Shown here: piece after piece, positions 25,783 to 33,663 of the stretch
Position numbering within the stretch: the first letter of the stretch is position 1
Layout of the letters: each line of letters opens with the position of its first letter
Source: an uncultured Calothrix sp.
Lineage (GTDB): Bacteria; Cyanobacteriota; Cyanobacteriia; Cyanobacteriales; Nostocaceae
DNA: 38,909 bases
NCBI GenBank assembly: GCA_937973965.1
Contig: CALJJQ010000162.1
Span: 1-38,909 of the forward strand
Direction of reading: 5' to 3'
Notes under the pieces: generated by a model
Told to the model about the DNA's origin: nothing
The model's input: only the letters and a program-made list of their open reading frames with translations
The model's database searches: none
Position numbers and translations under genes: made by a program

Positions 25783-26316
25783 ATGATGCAGCCGTTTCGA
25801 TTCAATCCCAGATTACAACGTTTACGTGAGCGCATTCTCCATGACCCCTATTATCGGTTCCAGTCCGGAGAAGAAATTGCGATCGCTTCCCAGTTGGGTA
25901 TCAGTATTGATGTTAATCATGCAACGGTGGATGATTGGTTGCGTTTACCAGGTCTATCAATCCATCAATCCCGTACTCTAGTACAATTGTCACAGGCTGG
26001 TGTGAAGTTTTACTCGATTGAGGATATTGCTGCGGCTTTAAGTCTCCCTGTCACCCGTTTACAACCCCTGCAGCCAATTTTAAATTTTGCCTATTATGAT
26101 GACGAATCGATTGATGCTCCGGTTGTCATCGTGAATCCGAATACGGCAAGTTTAGAAATTTTGCTCAAAGTACCTTTTATGGATGTGGATTTAGCAAAGG
26201 CAATTATTCAAACCCGTGAAAATCATGGTTTTTATACCAGTATTGTCGATTTTCAAAAAAAGCTCAATCTCGCGGGAGATGTTTTAGCACAGTTGATGTA
26301 TTACTTAAAGTTTTAA
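25783..26316 (+). CDS. Helix-hairpin-helix (ComEA-type) domain protein
   Basis: A 177-residue soluble protein starting MMQPFRFNPRLQRLRERILH (a second ATG at 25786 is equally possible). It shows two helix-hairpin-helix modules: the first within 45-85 (ATVDDWLRLPGLSIHQSRTL), the second within 125-165 (NPNTASLEILLKVPFMDVDL, then AKAIIQTRENHGFYTSIVDF). Each matches the N-x-A-x-x-x-x-L-x-x-hP-G/F pattern of ComEA DNA-binding domains, but there is no signal peptide, so it is not a surface DNA receptor. It may bind DNA or act as a scaffold. comM, linked to transformation, is 2.5 kb downstream, which may be chance. Confidence 0.8.
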   Translation: MMQPFRFNPRLQRLRERILHDPYYRFQSGEEIAIASQLGISIDVNHATVDDWLRLPGLSIHQSRTLVQLSQAGVKFYSIEDIAAALSLPVTRLQPLQPILNFAYYDDESIDAPVVIVNPNTASLEILLKVPFMDVDLAKAIIQTRENHGFYTSIVDFQKKLNLAGDVLAQLMYYLKF

Positions 26317-26911
26317 TGAAATTTCCCCACTGATAATCTTATTAGACTTACCCTGTATTTTTCACTAATTTCTTAAACTTACAGGGAGTAGGGAGTAGTG
26401 GGACTTAGACAAATAAATAGCCAAAAAACTAATCAAATGTATACACAGCAAGACTTTGACATCGTTTTGAATAGCTTCTTGCTATATCTGGGTTTCAAGC
26501 ATTTTTGAGCCTGTAATGTATTTTCCTTCCCCTGTATGGATTTGAAGCTGATTTCTGCCTCAAAAATGTTTAAGTCCCGGTAGAAGGAAAATTAATCCGT
26601 CACTCAAGACTTATAACTTACTTGTGAGCAATCCGGGTTACACAGAAGTAATGCCACTGCATCATTACGTAGCTTGCTTCCCGAAACTGCGTTGCGATCG
26701 CTGCGGACAAATCTTCTTTGCCCAATACCATTTCACTAAAATTTTAATACATTTTCTTTCCCTGCTCCCAAAAGCTCCCCTGCATCTCCTGCTTCCTAAA
26801 TGTATCAACCTCAAAGTAAAACGTATAAGTCTGTCTTATAGGTTAAAACTATTCCCTACTGCCTACTCCCTATTCCCTACTCCCACAAAAAGACTTTTTT
26901 GTAAACTCGAA
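26317..26911. other. Intergenic gap with repeats, no supported gene
   Basis: It contains a GGGAGTAGGGAGTAG run near 26384, a TGTGAGCAATCCGGGTTACA segment at 26621 related to the right end of the 4468 element, and the dispersed element at 26841. A 114-codon frame (26624-26968) crosses these repeats and the end of the Uma2 gene and is not believed. Confidence 0.5.
26841..26897. repeat. Dispersed repeat, copy 2 (GGTTAAAACTATTCCCTACT...AAAGACTTT)
   Basis: Same ends as 3378-3427; the TCCCTACTCCC core is longer here. Located right at the 3' end of the Uma2 gene. Confidence 0.7.
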
Positions 26912-27607
26912 TTAAAGTTGTTCTGGATTAATTCCTTTTTCTTGCAGCAAAGTCCGCAAAGCCCCTAATTCTGCTTCTGCTTTTTCAGCACGTTGACGTT
27001 CTTTTTCAGCACGTTGACGTTCTTGTTCTTTGAGTTGGTCTAATTCCACAAAATTTAAAAATGGTTGTCCATCAGGACGAAAAATTTGCAGCTCATTATT
27101 TGGCAGTTCAAAACGAATGCCTAAACGGGGACTAACCCAACCTGCCATTTGCTCGATTTCTCGTAATTCATCATTTGCACGTAACCAACCTGTTAATTCC
27201 GGTGTATTTGGGTCATATAAATAATATTCTTCCACCCCATAACGCTCATAAAACTTATATTTAGCAATCATTTCTCTGTGAGTATTGCTTGGGGAAAGAA
27301 TCTCAAATACAACCTGCGGAGGGATATTATTTTCTTGAGATTGAATGTAAGCACCCCTATCTCCTTTCGGTCTACCAAAAACTACCATGACATCAGGTGC
27401 CCTGCGAATTACGTTATTATCTTTGACGGGATACCATAGCAAGTCCCCAGCTACAAACACATCTGGATTATTCGCAAACAACAAATCACAGTTTTTTTTA
27501 ATCAACACAATTAATTCAAACTGTTTCGTATTGTCTGCCATTGGCTGTCCATCACTTGAAGGGTAGATGATGTTATCTGGGGATGCAAGTGGCAACTGAG
27601 TAACCAT
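26912..27607 (-). CDS. Uma2 (DUF820) family nuclease-like protein
   Basis: A 231-residue protein. The core 25-175 matches the Uma2/DUF820 PD-(D/E)xK fold: D72 in RRAPDVMVVFG, E102-I-L-S in VVFEILSPSNTHREMI, a K in AKYKFYERYGVEEYYLYDPN. The expected D...E-x-S...K residues are all present. Residues 180-231 are a coiled coil including a tandem ERQRAEK heptad and a leucine-rich end. Such proteins are amplified in dozens of copies in Nostocales. Nuclease activity has been proposed but is mostly untested. The Uma2 name comes from maintenance of Tc1-type transposition. No partner gene adjacent. Confidence 0.9.
   Translation of the reverse strand: MVTQLPLASPDNIIYPSSDGQPMADNTKQFELIVLIKKNCDLLFANNPDVFVAGDLLWYPVKDNNVIRRAPDVMVVFGRPKGDRGAYIQSQENNIPPQVVFEILSPSNTHREMIAKYKFYERYGVEEYYLYDPNTPELTGWLRANDELREIEQMAGWVSPRLGIRFELPNNELQIFRPDGQPFLNFVELDQLKEQERQRAEKERQRAEKAEAELGALRTLLQEKGINPEQL
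26981..27022. repeat. 21-bp tandem duplication in the Uma2 coiled coil
   Basis: TTTTTCAGCACGTTGACGTTC twice in a row (26981-27001, 27002-27022), adding one ERQRAEK heptad in frame. Neighbouring bases are partly related too. Confidence 0.88.
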
Positions 27608-27750
27608 TGGTGTAGCTCCGTTTGCGCGAATCTACTGCTAATTTTAGCTTGATTTCTAGTCTCGCGATCGCCCAAGCTCTAACTACAACCCATACGCTTC
27701 AATTGTCACAAATTCCCAAAAAATCAAAATCAACTGGACTGATTTTCCGC

Positions 27751-28128
27751 TCAAAGCGTTTCTAAATAACTCAGCAAATCAGCCATTTCACGGGGACTGG
27801 GCTGAAACTTTGGCATAGGGGGAGTTTCACCACTAATCACCTGATGGATCAAGCCGTAGGGTGATTTGCGTTTAGAAACACCTTGTAAACTGGGACCAAC
27901 CCGTCCATCAGCTTCTAAACCATGACAACCGGCACAGTTAATCTGAAAGATAGCATGACCTTGGACAGGGTTGCCGTTTTGGGACAATACAGCCTTCACG
28001 TATGGGTCGGAAGCTTGAACCATACGAATGATAAAAATAGCCAGAATCACAGTAAGGGCGATTACCAATACTGTCAAGGTGATACGGAGGGTAAAATTTG
28101 GGGATGTGGTTGTTATCTGGTTATCCAA
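27751..28128 (-). CDS. cytM: Cytochrome cM
   Basis: A 125-residue membrane-anchored class I c-type cytochrome. One uncleaved-signal-like helix at about 14-36, then the haem domain with C65-A-G-C68-H69 and M105 (GETPPMPKF) as axial ligand. The stretch LEADGRVGPSLQGVSKRKSP and the end MADLLSYLETL are the CytM pattern. CytM is a low-abundance cyanobacterial cytochrome; studies in Synechocystis tie it to restraining photosynthesis in heterotrophic conditions and to stress, not to carrying bulk electron flow. It is transcribed divergently from petG, 204 bases away. Confidence 0.9.
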   Translation of the reverse strand: MDNQITTTSPNFTLRITLTVLVIALTVILAIFIIRMVQASDPYVKAVLSQNGNPVQGHAIFQINCAGCHGLEADGRVGPSLQGVSKRKSPYGLIHQVISGETPPMPKFQPSPREMADLLSYLETL

Positions 28129-28332
28129 ACGAGTTACTTTTATTAATCAACGTCTACAAAAAATTTTCATTTCATACACATAGCTTAAAAGTTCTTGATC
28201 GCGTCTGCAAGCGGCTACGCCATTTTTCTTGCCATTATTCTCTCAAACATCGTCATTTGAGGATTTTTGCAATGGTTTGGTAGAATCAGGATTAGATACA
28301 AATGTTTAAAAAACACAATAAGGAGTATTAAG

Positions 28333-28446
28333 GTGATCGAACCTTTACTGTGCGGTATTGTTTTGGGTTTAATTCCCGTCACTCTGGGTGGGTTGTTCTA
28401 TGCTGCCTACGTTCAATATAAGCGTGGTAATCAACTAGGAATCTAG
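28333..28446 (+). CDS. petG: Cytochrome b6f complex subunit 5 (PetG)
   Basis: A 37-residue single-helix membrane protein reading [20 protein letters not shown] then [17 protein letters not shown], which is PetG. It is needed for stability of the cytochrome b6f complex in the thylakoid membrane. The start is GTG; the AAGGAG ribosome binding site sits seven bases before it. Compared with the usual E-P-L-L-x-G-I-V-L-G-L-I it is fully conserved, with a Cys at position 7 where Ser or Cys is common. It is below the length limit of most gene callers. Confidence 0.97.
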   Translation: MIEPLLCGIVLGLIPVTLGGLFYAAYVQYKRGNQLGI

Positions 28447-28767
28447 TGATTTTGGATTATCCGGCATTTCTGAATCGTGGGATGAGTTATCAATGTAGCG
28501 ACCTGTCGATTCTAGTCAAGGATTAGAATAACCCATCAGCAACCCCGATTACCCGATGACAATCTTGGTGGGAGATTTATTCTTCCACCTGAACTCGATA
28601 ACACGGATTTTGGATTAGTGCAAACAGTTAACCATTAACAGATTTACCCTTATTCTGTATATTCTGTAAATCTTTCACCAAACTCGAAAATATACCCTTA
28701 TGGTCGGTGCTATTTGTTCGCTATAACTGACGAATTCTAGTTCTAGATTCAGGGTTATGGATTAATT
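28447..28767. other. Intergenic region petG to comM
   Basis: I see only short repeat-like strings (GATTTTGGATTA at 28447 and 28606; CAGTTAACCATTAACAG at 28625) and no gene. Confidence 0.45.
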
Positions 28768-30297
28768 ATGCTAGCCAGGGTATGGAGTGCTGCAATTGTT
28801 GGCATTGATGCGGTCAAAGTGGGCGTGGAAGTGGACGTATCCGGTGGTTTGCCAAGAATTACAGTGCTGGGTTTGCCGGATGCGGCTGTACAGGAATCTA
28901 AGGAACGGGTGCGAGCTACTTTAAAAAATGCCGGATTTGGGTTTCCTGGTGGCAATATAGTCATTAATTTAACACCTGCTGATTTACGTAAAGAAGGCCC
29001 TTGTTTTGATTTGCCCATTAGTGTGGGGATTTTAGCTGCTTCCGAGCAGGTAAGTGGTGACTTATTAGGTGATTTTTTATTCTTGGGTGAGGTCAGTTTA
29101 GACGGTAGTTTACGTCCGGTTGCAGGGGTTTTACCCATCGCGGCTGCGGCGAGGAAAATGGGAATCAGTGGGTTGGTTGTGCCTGGGGATAATGCCCAGG
29201 AAGCGGCGATTGTCGAGGGGTTGGATGTGTATGGGTTGGATACTTTGGGGGAAGTGGCGGATTTGTTGAATAATCCCCACAAGTACCAACCAGCGAAAAT
29301 GGAAGCACAAAATACCAGTGAAATTTTGGCGGTGGGGAGTTTTGATTTAAAGGATGTGAAAGGACAAGCCCATGCACGCAGAGCCTTAGAAATTGCAGCT
29401 GCGGGGGGACATAATTTAATTTTTGTCGGACCACCGGGAAGTGGAAAAACGATGTTAGCGAGGCGTTTGCCGTCGATTTTACCAAGTTTGGAATTTAGTG
29501 AAGCCTTAGAGGTGACACGGATTCATTCGGTGGCAGGATTATTGAAAAATAAGGGTAAACTGGTGCGCGATCGCCCGTTTCGCAGTCCCCATCATTCGGC
29601 TTCGGGACCTTCTTTGGTGGGGGGAGGTGGTTATCCCCGTCCAGGAGAGATTTCTTTGGCGCATTTAGGGGTGTTGTTTTTGGATGAGTTAACAGAGTTT
29701 AAGCGGGATGTATTGGAATTTTTGCGTCAACCATTGGAAGATGGATTTGTGACAATTTCCCGTACCCGACAATCGGTGATGTTTCCTGCCCAGTTTACCT
29801 TGGTTGCTAGCACCAATCCCTGTCCCTGTGGATTTTATGGCGATACAATTCAAGCTTGTAGTTGTTCTCCCCGTCAGCGAGAAAATTATTGGGCGAAGCT
29901 TTCTGGTCCGTTGATGGATCGGATTGATCTGCAAGTGGCGGTCAATCGGTTAAAGCCAGAGGAAATTACCCAACACAGTCCAGGAGAAAGCTCCCAAATA
30001 GTGCGTCAACGGGTAATTGCAGCCCGTCAACAGGCTATGGCAAGATTTAAAAATGAGAAAAATATCCGTTGTAATGCCCAAATGCAAAGTCGTCACCTGG
30101 CTCAATGGTGTCAACTGGATGATCGCAGTCGGAATTTATTAGAAGCAGCCATTCGTAAACTTGGTTTATCAGCCAGAGCCAGCGATCGCATTTTAAAAGT
30201 CGCTCGCACGATTGCCGATTTAGCTGGTGCTGACAATCTCCAACCCCACCATTTAGCTGAAGCTATCCAATATCGCACCATCGATCGAATGCAGTGA
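28768..30297 (+). CDS. comM: YifB/ComM family Mg-chelatase-like AAA+ ATPase
   Basis: A 509-residue protein. Residues 1-170: a ChlI/Lon-protease-like domain (SAAIVGIDAVKVGVEVDVSG, ERVRATLKNAGFGFPGG). Residues 190-395: an AAA+ module with Walker A GPPGSGKT (221-228), Walker B VLFLDELTEF, a sensor ASTNPCPCG with the family's cysteine cluster PCPCGFYGD...CSCSP, and an arginine finger region MDRIDLQV. Residues 410-509: a C-terminal helical lid. Known members act as hexameric branch-migration helicases that widen the D-loop during natural transformation. Cyanobacterial homologues keep the same layout, so a recombination role is likely. Confidence 0.93.
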   Translation: MLARVWSAAIVGIDAVKVGVEVDVSGGLPRITVLGLPDAAVQESKERVRATLKNAGFGFPGGNIVINLTPADLRKEGPCFDLPISVGILAASEQVSGDLLGDFLFLGEVSLDGSLRPVAGVLPIAAAARKMGISGLVVPGDNAQEAAIVEGLDVYGLDTLGEVADLLNNPHKYQPAKMEAQNTSEILAVGSFDLKDVKGQAHARRALEIAAAGGHNLIFVGPPGSGKTMLARRLPSILPSLEFSEALEVTRIHSVAGLLKNKGKLVRDRPFRSPHHSASGPSLVGGGGYPRPGEISLAHLGVLFLDELTEFKRDVLEFLRQPLEDGFVTISRTRQSVMFPAQFTLVASTNPCPCGFYGDTIQACSCSPRQRENYWAKLSGPLMDRIDLQVAVNRLKPEEITQHSPGESSQIVRQRVIAARQQAMARFKNEKNIRCNAQMQSRHLAQWCQLDDRSRNLLEAAIRKLGLSARASDRILKVARTIADLAGADNLQPHHLAEAIQYRTIDRMQ

Positions 30298-30591
30298 TTA
30301 GGATAGGATACGTTCGTCAGGAGACAGGAAAAAAGTGTTCAGCTCGAGCAAGTGGTCTGTCCCATAAGTTCTGAGGGGTTCGTGGTGAGGGATTTAGCCT
30401 GGAAAAAGCTTGATAATAAAGGCGCTATGAGCGCTACTACGTGCCTTTTTTAACCCATCAAAATTAATGACATGAAGTATTAGATTCTTGATCCCATTCC
30501 ACACCATTGCAACAAAGGGAAAGTATTCAACGACTATTGACTCAAGGTAACGAAATACATTATTCACTAGGGAACTGCAAGTTTTGGGCCA
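30298..30591. other. Gap between comM and the glycosyltransferase gene
   Basis: It holds a dispersed element at 30421-30469. No gene seen; the promoter for the next gene must be after 30470. Confidence 0.45.
30421..30469 (+). repeat. Dispersed GGCGCTAT...AGCGCTACTACG element, copy 2
   Basis: GGCGCTATGAGCGCTACTAC then GTGCCTTTTTTAACCCATC and AAAATTAATG. It is a shorter form of the unit at 6860 and 35731. Confidence 0.75.
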
Positions 30592-32400
30592 ATGAATAAT
30601 TTTGCGATGGAAAGATGGTTTAAACGGATCGAAACCCATCCGTGGTCGGGTGTAGCTTTTGCTGTGGTATGGATTGCTTTGGTATCAGGAATCGGTTTTT
30701 TTTGGCATTTAGGTAGTACTGGCTTAATTGATGAAACCGAACCTTTGTTTGCAGAAGCTTCGCGACAAATGTTGGTGCGCAATGATTGGATTACACCCTA
30801 TTTTAATAATGAAACCCGGTTTGATAAACCTGCCTTAATTTATTGGTGTCAAGCGATCGCCTATCAACTCATTGGAGTGAATGAATGGGCTGTGCGTTTA
30901 CCAAGTGCGATCGCGGCTTTGTTTGTGGTGGCTTTCACTTTTTATATATTAAACTGGTATTATAGACAACAAGATGCTACTCTGCGGGTGACACGTCCGT
31001 TACATCGTTGGCTAATTCCAGCCCTAGCTAGCGCCATTATCGCCCTCAATCCGGAAATGATTATTTGGGGTAGAACTGGTGTCTCCGATATGATGCTGAC
31101 TGGATGTATGGTTGGTGGTTTGTTGTGTTTTTTCCTCGGTTACGCGAGTCCAACCCCTCCATCGAATTCCCCTTTTACCACTTCCCCCTGGTACTGGGCT
31201 TTTTATATACTCATCGCTGCCGCAATTTTAACCAAGGGACCAGTTGGTATTGTTTTACCTGGATTAATCATTGGTGCTTTTTTAATCTACGTAGGCAACT
31301 TCTGGACTGTTGTGCGGGAGATGCGTCTCTACATCGGTTTACCCCTGATTTTTCTCCTTGCTGCTCCCTGGTATATTTTGGTCAGCCTGCGTAATGGTGA
31401 AAGTTACATTAGCACTTTTTTTGGCTATCACAACGTTGAGCGGTTTACCGGGGTCGTGAATGGGCACTCAGCCCCGTGGTATTTTTATTTTGTCATTATC
31501 CTCTTGTTATTTGCACCCTACTCAGTGTACCTTCCGGCAGCAATGGTGCGGTTGAAATTTTGGCAGCGTCGTCAATTTTTGGACGTACCTCGGTTTCAAC
31601 AGTTTGAATTATACGTGTTTGCCTGGTTTACAGGAATATTCGTATTTTTCAGTATTGCCGTCACCAAACTTCCCAGCTACGTATTACCACTGATGCCAGC
31701 AGCAGCGATTTTAATTGCTTTTCATTGGGGTGATTTTTTACCCGGCTCTGTTCCAGCTATAGGAACGGAAAATATAAATCATCACAGTTGGCGTTGGAGT
31801 AGTTGGATTAATGTCGTATATATTACAGCGATTGGTATTGCTCTGTTTTCTGTTTCCCAAATTATTGGTTTTGACCCAGCTGCGCCAAAATTTCGGGAAG
31901 CCTTACAAGAATCAGGTTTAATAGTAATTGGTGGAATCATTTGGCTGGTGACCAGCATAATTCTTGCAGCTTTAATTATCCGTCGGCGTTGGTTAGCCAT
32001 ACTTCCCGTTAATCTGGTTGCTTTTAGTTTATTTTTGCTCATTGTCCTGACTCCAGCCCTATTTATTAACGATAGGGAAAGACAACTACCCCTACGAGAA
32101 CTGGCTAAAGCAGCCGTTACCAACCAACAACCAAACGAAGAAGTGGTAATGGTGGGCTTTCTGAAACCAACCTTTGTCTTTTATAGTCAGTTGAGCATCA
32201 CCCATATAAAATCCACTTCCCAAGCCGGAGATTATGTCAAAACCGCAGTTGCTAAATCACCGTCAGTATTAATTCTGGCTCAACCCGAAAAACTTACAGA
32301 AATGGGTTTAACATCCACAGACTACACAGTGATTCAGGAAAAAGGAGTATATAAGTTGGTTCGTTTTCCCCAATTAAATCCCCGCAAAGGAAGTAGGTAA
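30592..32400 (+). CDS. GT39/ArnT-type membrane glycosyltransferase
   Basis: A 602-residue polytopic membrane protein with about 11-12 hydrophobic helices and a soluble end after 500. The first extracytoplasmic loop contains the acidic pair GLIDETEPLFAEASRQML, then RFDKPALIYWCQAIAYQLIG, the hallmark of the PMT_2/ArnT family, in which an aspartate or glutamate is the catalytic base. Such enzymes move a sugar from a polyprenyl-phosphate donor to a lipid or protein on the outer side of the plasma membrane. Acceptor and donor cannot be told from sequence. An alternative ATG lies five codons in. A strong terminator follows at 32488. Confidence 0.9.
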   Translation: MNNFAMERWFKRIETHPWSGVAFAVVWIALVSGIGFFWHLGSTGLIDETEPLFAEASRQMLVRNDWITPYFNNETRFDKPALIYWCQAIAYQLIGVNEWAVRLPSAIAALFVVAFTFYILNWYYRQQDATLRVTRPLHRWLIPALASAIIALNPEMIIWGRTGVSDMMLTGCMVGGLLCFFLGYASPTPPSNSPFTTSPWYWAFYILIAAAILTKGPVGIVLPGLIIGAFLIYVGNFWTVVREMRLYIGLPLIFLLAAPWYILVSLRNGESYISTFFGYHNVERFTGVVNGHSAPWYFYFVIILLLFAPYSVYLPAAMVRLKFWQRRQFLDVPRFQQFELYVFAWFTGIFVFFSIAVTKLPSYVLPLMPAAAILIAFHWGDFLPGSVPAIGTENINHHSWRWSSWINVVYITAIGIALFSVSQIIGFDPAAPKFREALQESGLIVIGGIIWLVTSIILAALIIRRRWLAILPVNLVAFSLFLLIVLTPALFINDRERQLPLRELAKAAVTNQQPNEEVVMVGFLKPTFVFYSQLSITHIKSTSQAGDYVKTAVAKSPSVLILAQPEKLTEMGLTSTDYTVIQEKGVYKLVRFPQLNPRKGSR

Positions 32401-32412
32401 GGTTCAGCAGAT

Positions 32413-32439
32413 GTAGAGACGTAGCAATGCCACGTCTAC
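32413..32439. repeat. GTAGAGACGTAGC palindromic repeat
   Basis: GTAGAGACGTAGCAATGCCA then CGTCTAC, an imperfect inverted repeat of the same class as 38820-38842; a fragment GTAGAGACGTAGTG occurs at 12800. Confidence 0.7.
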
Positions 32440-32487
32440 GCGACGTAAAATTTTCAAATTTATCTTCAATAACACCAATATGATTAA

Positions 32488-32516
32488 CCCCATCTGCTTG
32501 CGGCGATGGGGTTTTT
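32488..32516 (+). terminator. Rho-independent terminator after the glycosyltransferase gene
   Basis: CCCCATC, 10-base loop, GATGGGG (32488-32511) followed by TTTTT on the plus strand. It stands between the convergent glycosyltransferase and rpmF genes; on the minus strand the hairpin is followed by only TT, so it serves mainly the plus-strand gene. Confidence 0.8.
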
Positions 32517-32524
32517 GGCATAAA

Positions 32525-32701
32525 TTACTCTTCGTCTTCCTCTTCCTCTTCATCAGAAGGATAATAAAAAGTGGAGCGACCAGTCAAAATTGACTTACCG
32601 AGTGAAAGTGCTTTTTCTGCCTGCAATGTAGCTTTACGTCGCCACGTTGCTCGACGCTTATCGCGCTTAGATTTTGATGTTTTCTTCTTTGGAACTGCCA
32701 T
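32525..32701 (-). CDS. rpmF: 50S ribosomal protein bL32
   Basis: A 58-residue basic protein beginning [20 protein letters not shown], the invariant bL32 start, with the acidic tail [10 protein letters not shown] characteristic of cyanobacterial and plastid L32. It binds 23S rRNA in the large subunit. It lacks the CxxC pair seen in zinc-type L32 proteins, as usual in cyanobacteria. A monocistronic small gene, convergent with the glycosyltransferase. Confidence 0.98.
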   Translation of the reverse strand: MAVPKKKTSKSKRDKRRATWRRKATLQAEKALSLGKSILTGRSTFYYPSDEEEEEDEE

Positions 32702-32785
32702 ATAGCGTACTTCGCAATTTTTGACAACCTTCCTATTTTATGTCATTCCGGAAAAAATGGAAGAAAAATTCGAGATATGGAATTC

Positions 32786-32824
32786 AGACGACCCGCTCCC
32801 TAGAGACGAACCGACGGGTCGTCT
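32786..32824. repeat. Inverted repeat AGACGACCCG...CGGGTCGTCT
   Basis: A 10-bp perfect stem with a 19-base loop directly after the 3' end of the gene at 32825. It may act as terminator for that gene on the minus strand and resembles the GACG-palindrome class. Confidence 0.65.
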
Positions 32825-33337
32825 CTACTTTTCTGCTGGTTGTGTCAACTGTTGGTTGAAGAGTAGGAGGGAACTGGCTGATTTAAAGTATGTAGCCCAA
32901 ATTGCTGCATCGGGGCGATTGCGCCATTGCTCGCGGCTTACCCGTAGTTCTAAAATTGGTGCGATCGCGCCGTAATTTTGTCCAGAAACAATCACAGAAA
33001 CGTCTGTAATGAAAATATCTTGGTCAAAGCTACGCTGGGCTGCGGCTCGTGCGGCTGCTTCTGCCCTTCTGAGCATGGTTTCGTAGGTTTCTTCTGGCAA
33101 GCGGTCAATAATTAAGTCTGCCCGTGCTGTATATGCATTGACCTGTTGTATGGTTGCAATCTCGGATACTAGCCAAATTGGTACGGATGTCAATAGCAAT
33201 ATTGCTGTTCCAACAATCCGGATTTGCTTGCGTAAGTATGGCATAAGTGGATTAAACGTGTTCAGAATTCGCTGCATAGGAAGAAAATTTATGTTGGAAC
33301 TGGTGTTGAATGAGTGGTTGATACGAAGATTGACCAT
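32825..33337 (-). CDS. Conserved cyanobacterial membrane-anchored protein
   Basis: Up to 170 residues; internal ATGs at residues 21 and 32 are plausible starts, and the first 20 residues look non-conserved. A basic stretch (RKQIRIVG) precedes one hydrophobic segment (TAILLLTSVPIWLVSEIATI) at about 43-62; then a soluble domain with YTARADLIIDRLPEETYETM, an alanine-rich helix and the strand pattern DIFITDVSVIVSGQNYGAIA PILELRVSREQW. I do not recognise a named family, but the start and domain style recur in filamentous cyanobacteria. It is a probable periplasm-facing membrane protein. Function unknown. Confidence 0.65.
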   Translation of the reverse strand: MVNLRINHSFNTSSNINFLPMQRILNTFNPLMPYLRKQIRIVGTAILLLTSVPIWLVSEIATIQQVNAYTARADLIIDRLPEETYETMLRRAEAAARAAAQRSFDQDIFITDVSVIVSGQNYGAIAPILELRVSREQWRNRPDAAIWATYFKSASSLLLFNQQLTQPAEK

Positions 33338-33663
33338 TGGGTGACTACTCCTGATTCCTGATCAACAAGGGTTTGATAATTTCAGTAAAACAGTTAGTTT
33401 AGCTATTTTAGTCATAAAAATTACCCATTTTTGATTTGAGAAATGGAAATTACTGAGGTTGATAAACATAGGTTAGCCTTGATTTCCTTTTCCAGCCAAC
33501 TGTGGGAATAGGGAATATCAGGAGCAAGTAATTCACAGTAGCTGACGACAGGGCGGTACAGTTATTCGGAAACAGAAGGAAATGAATTGATACCTCCCCT
33601 CTATCTGCGCACCTATTTTCCCAAGTTCTATCGGTAAATTTAGACTTATATACAGTGATAGCG
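33338..33663. other. Divergent region between the membrane-anchored protein and the orthocaspase homologue
   Basis: Promoters of both genes should be here. No reading frame is credible and no repeat is evident. Confidence 0.4.

Noticed and set aside
26624-26968. 114-codon GTG frame
   Set aside because: It runs through dispersed repeats and into the antisense of the Uma2 gene end; composition is repeat-derived despite a CxxC in the middle.
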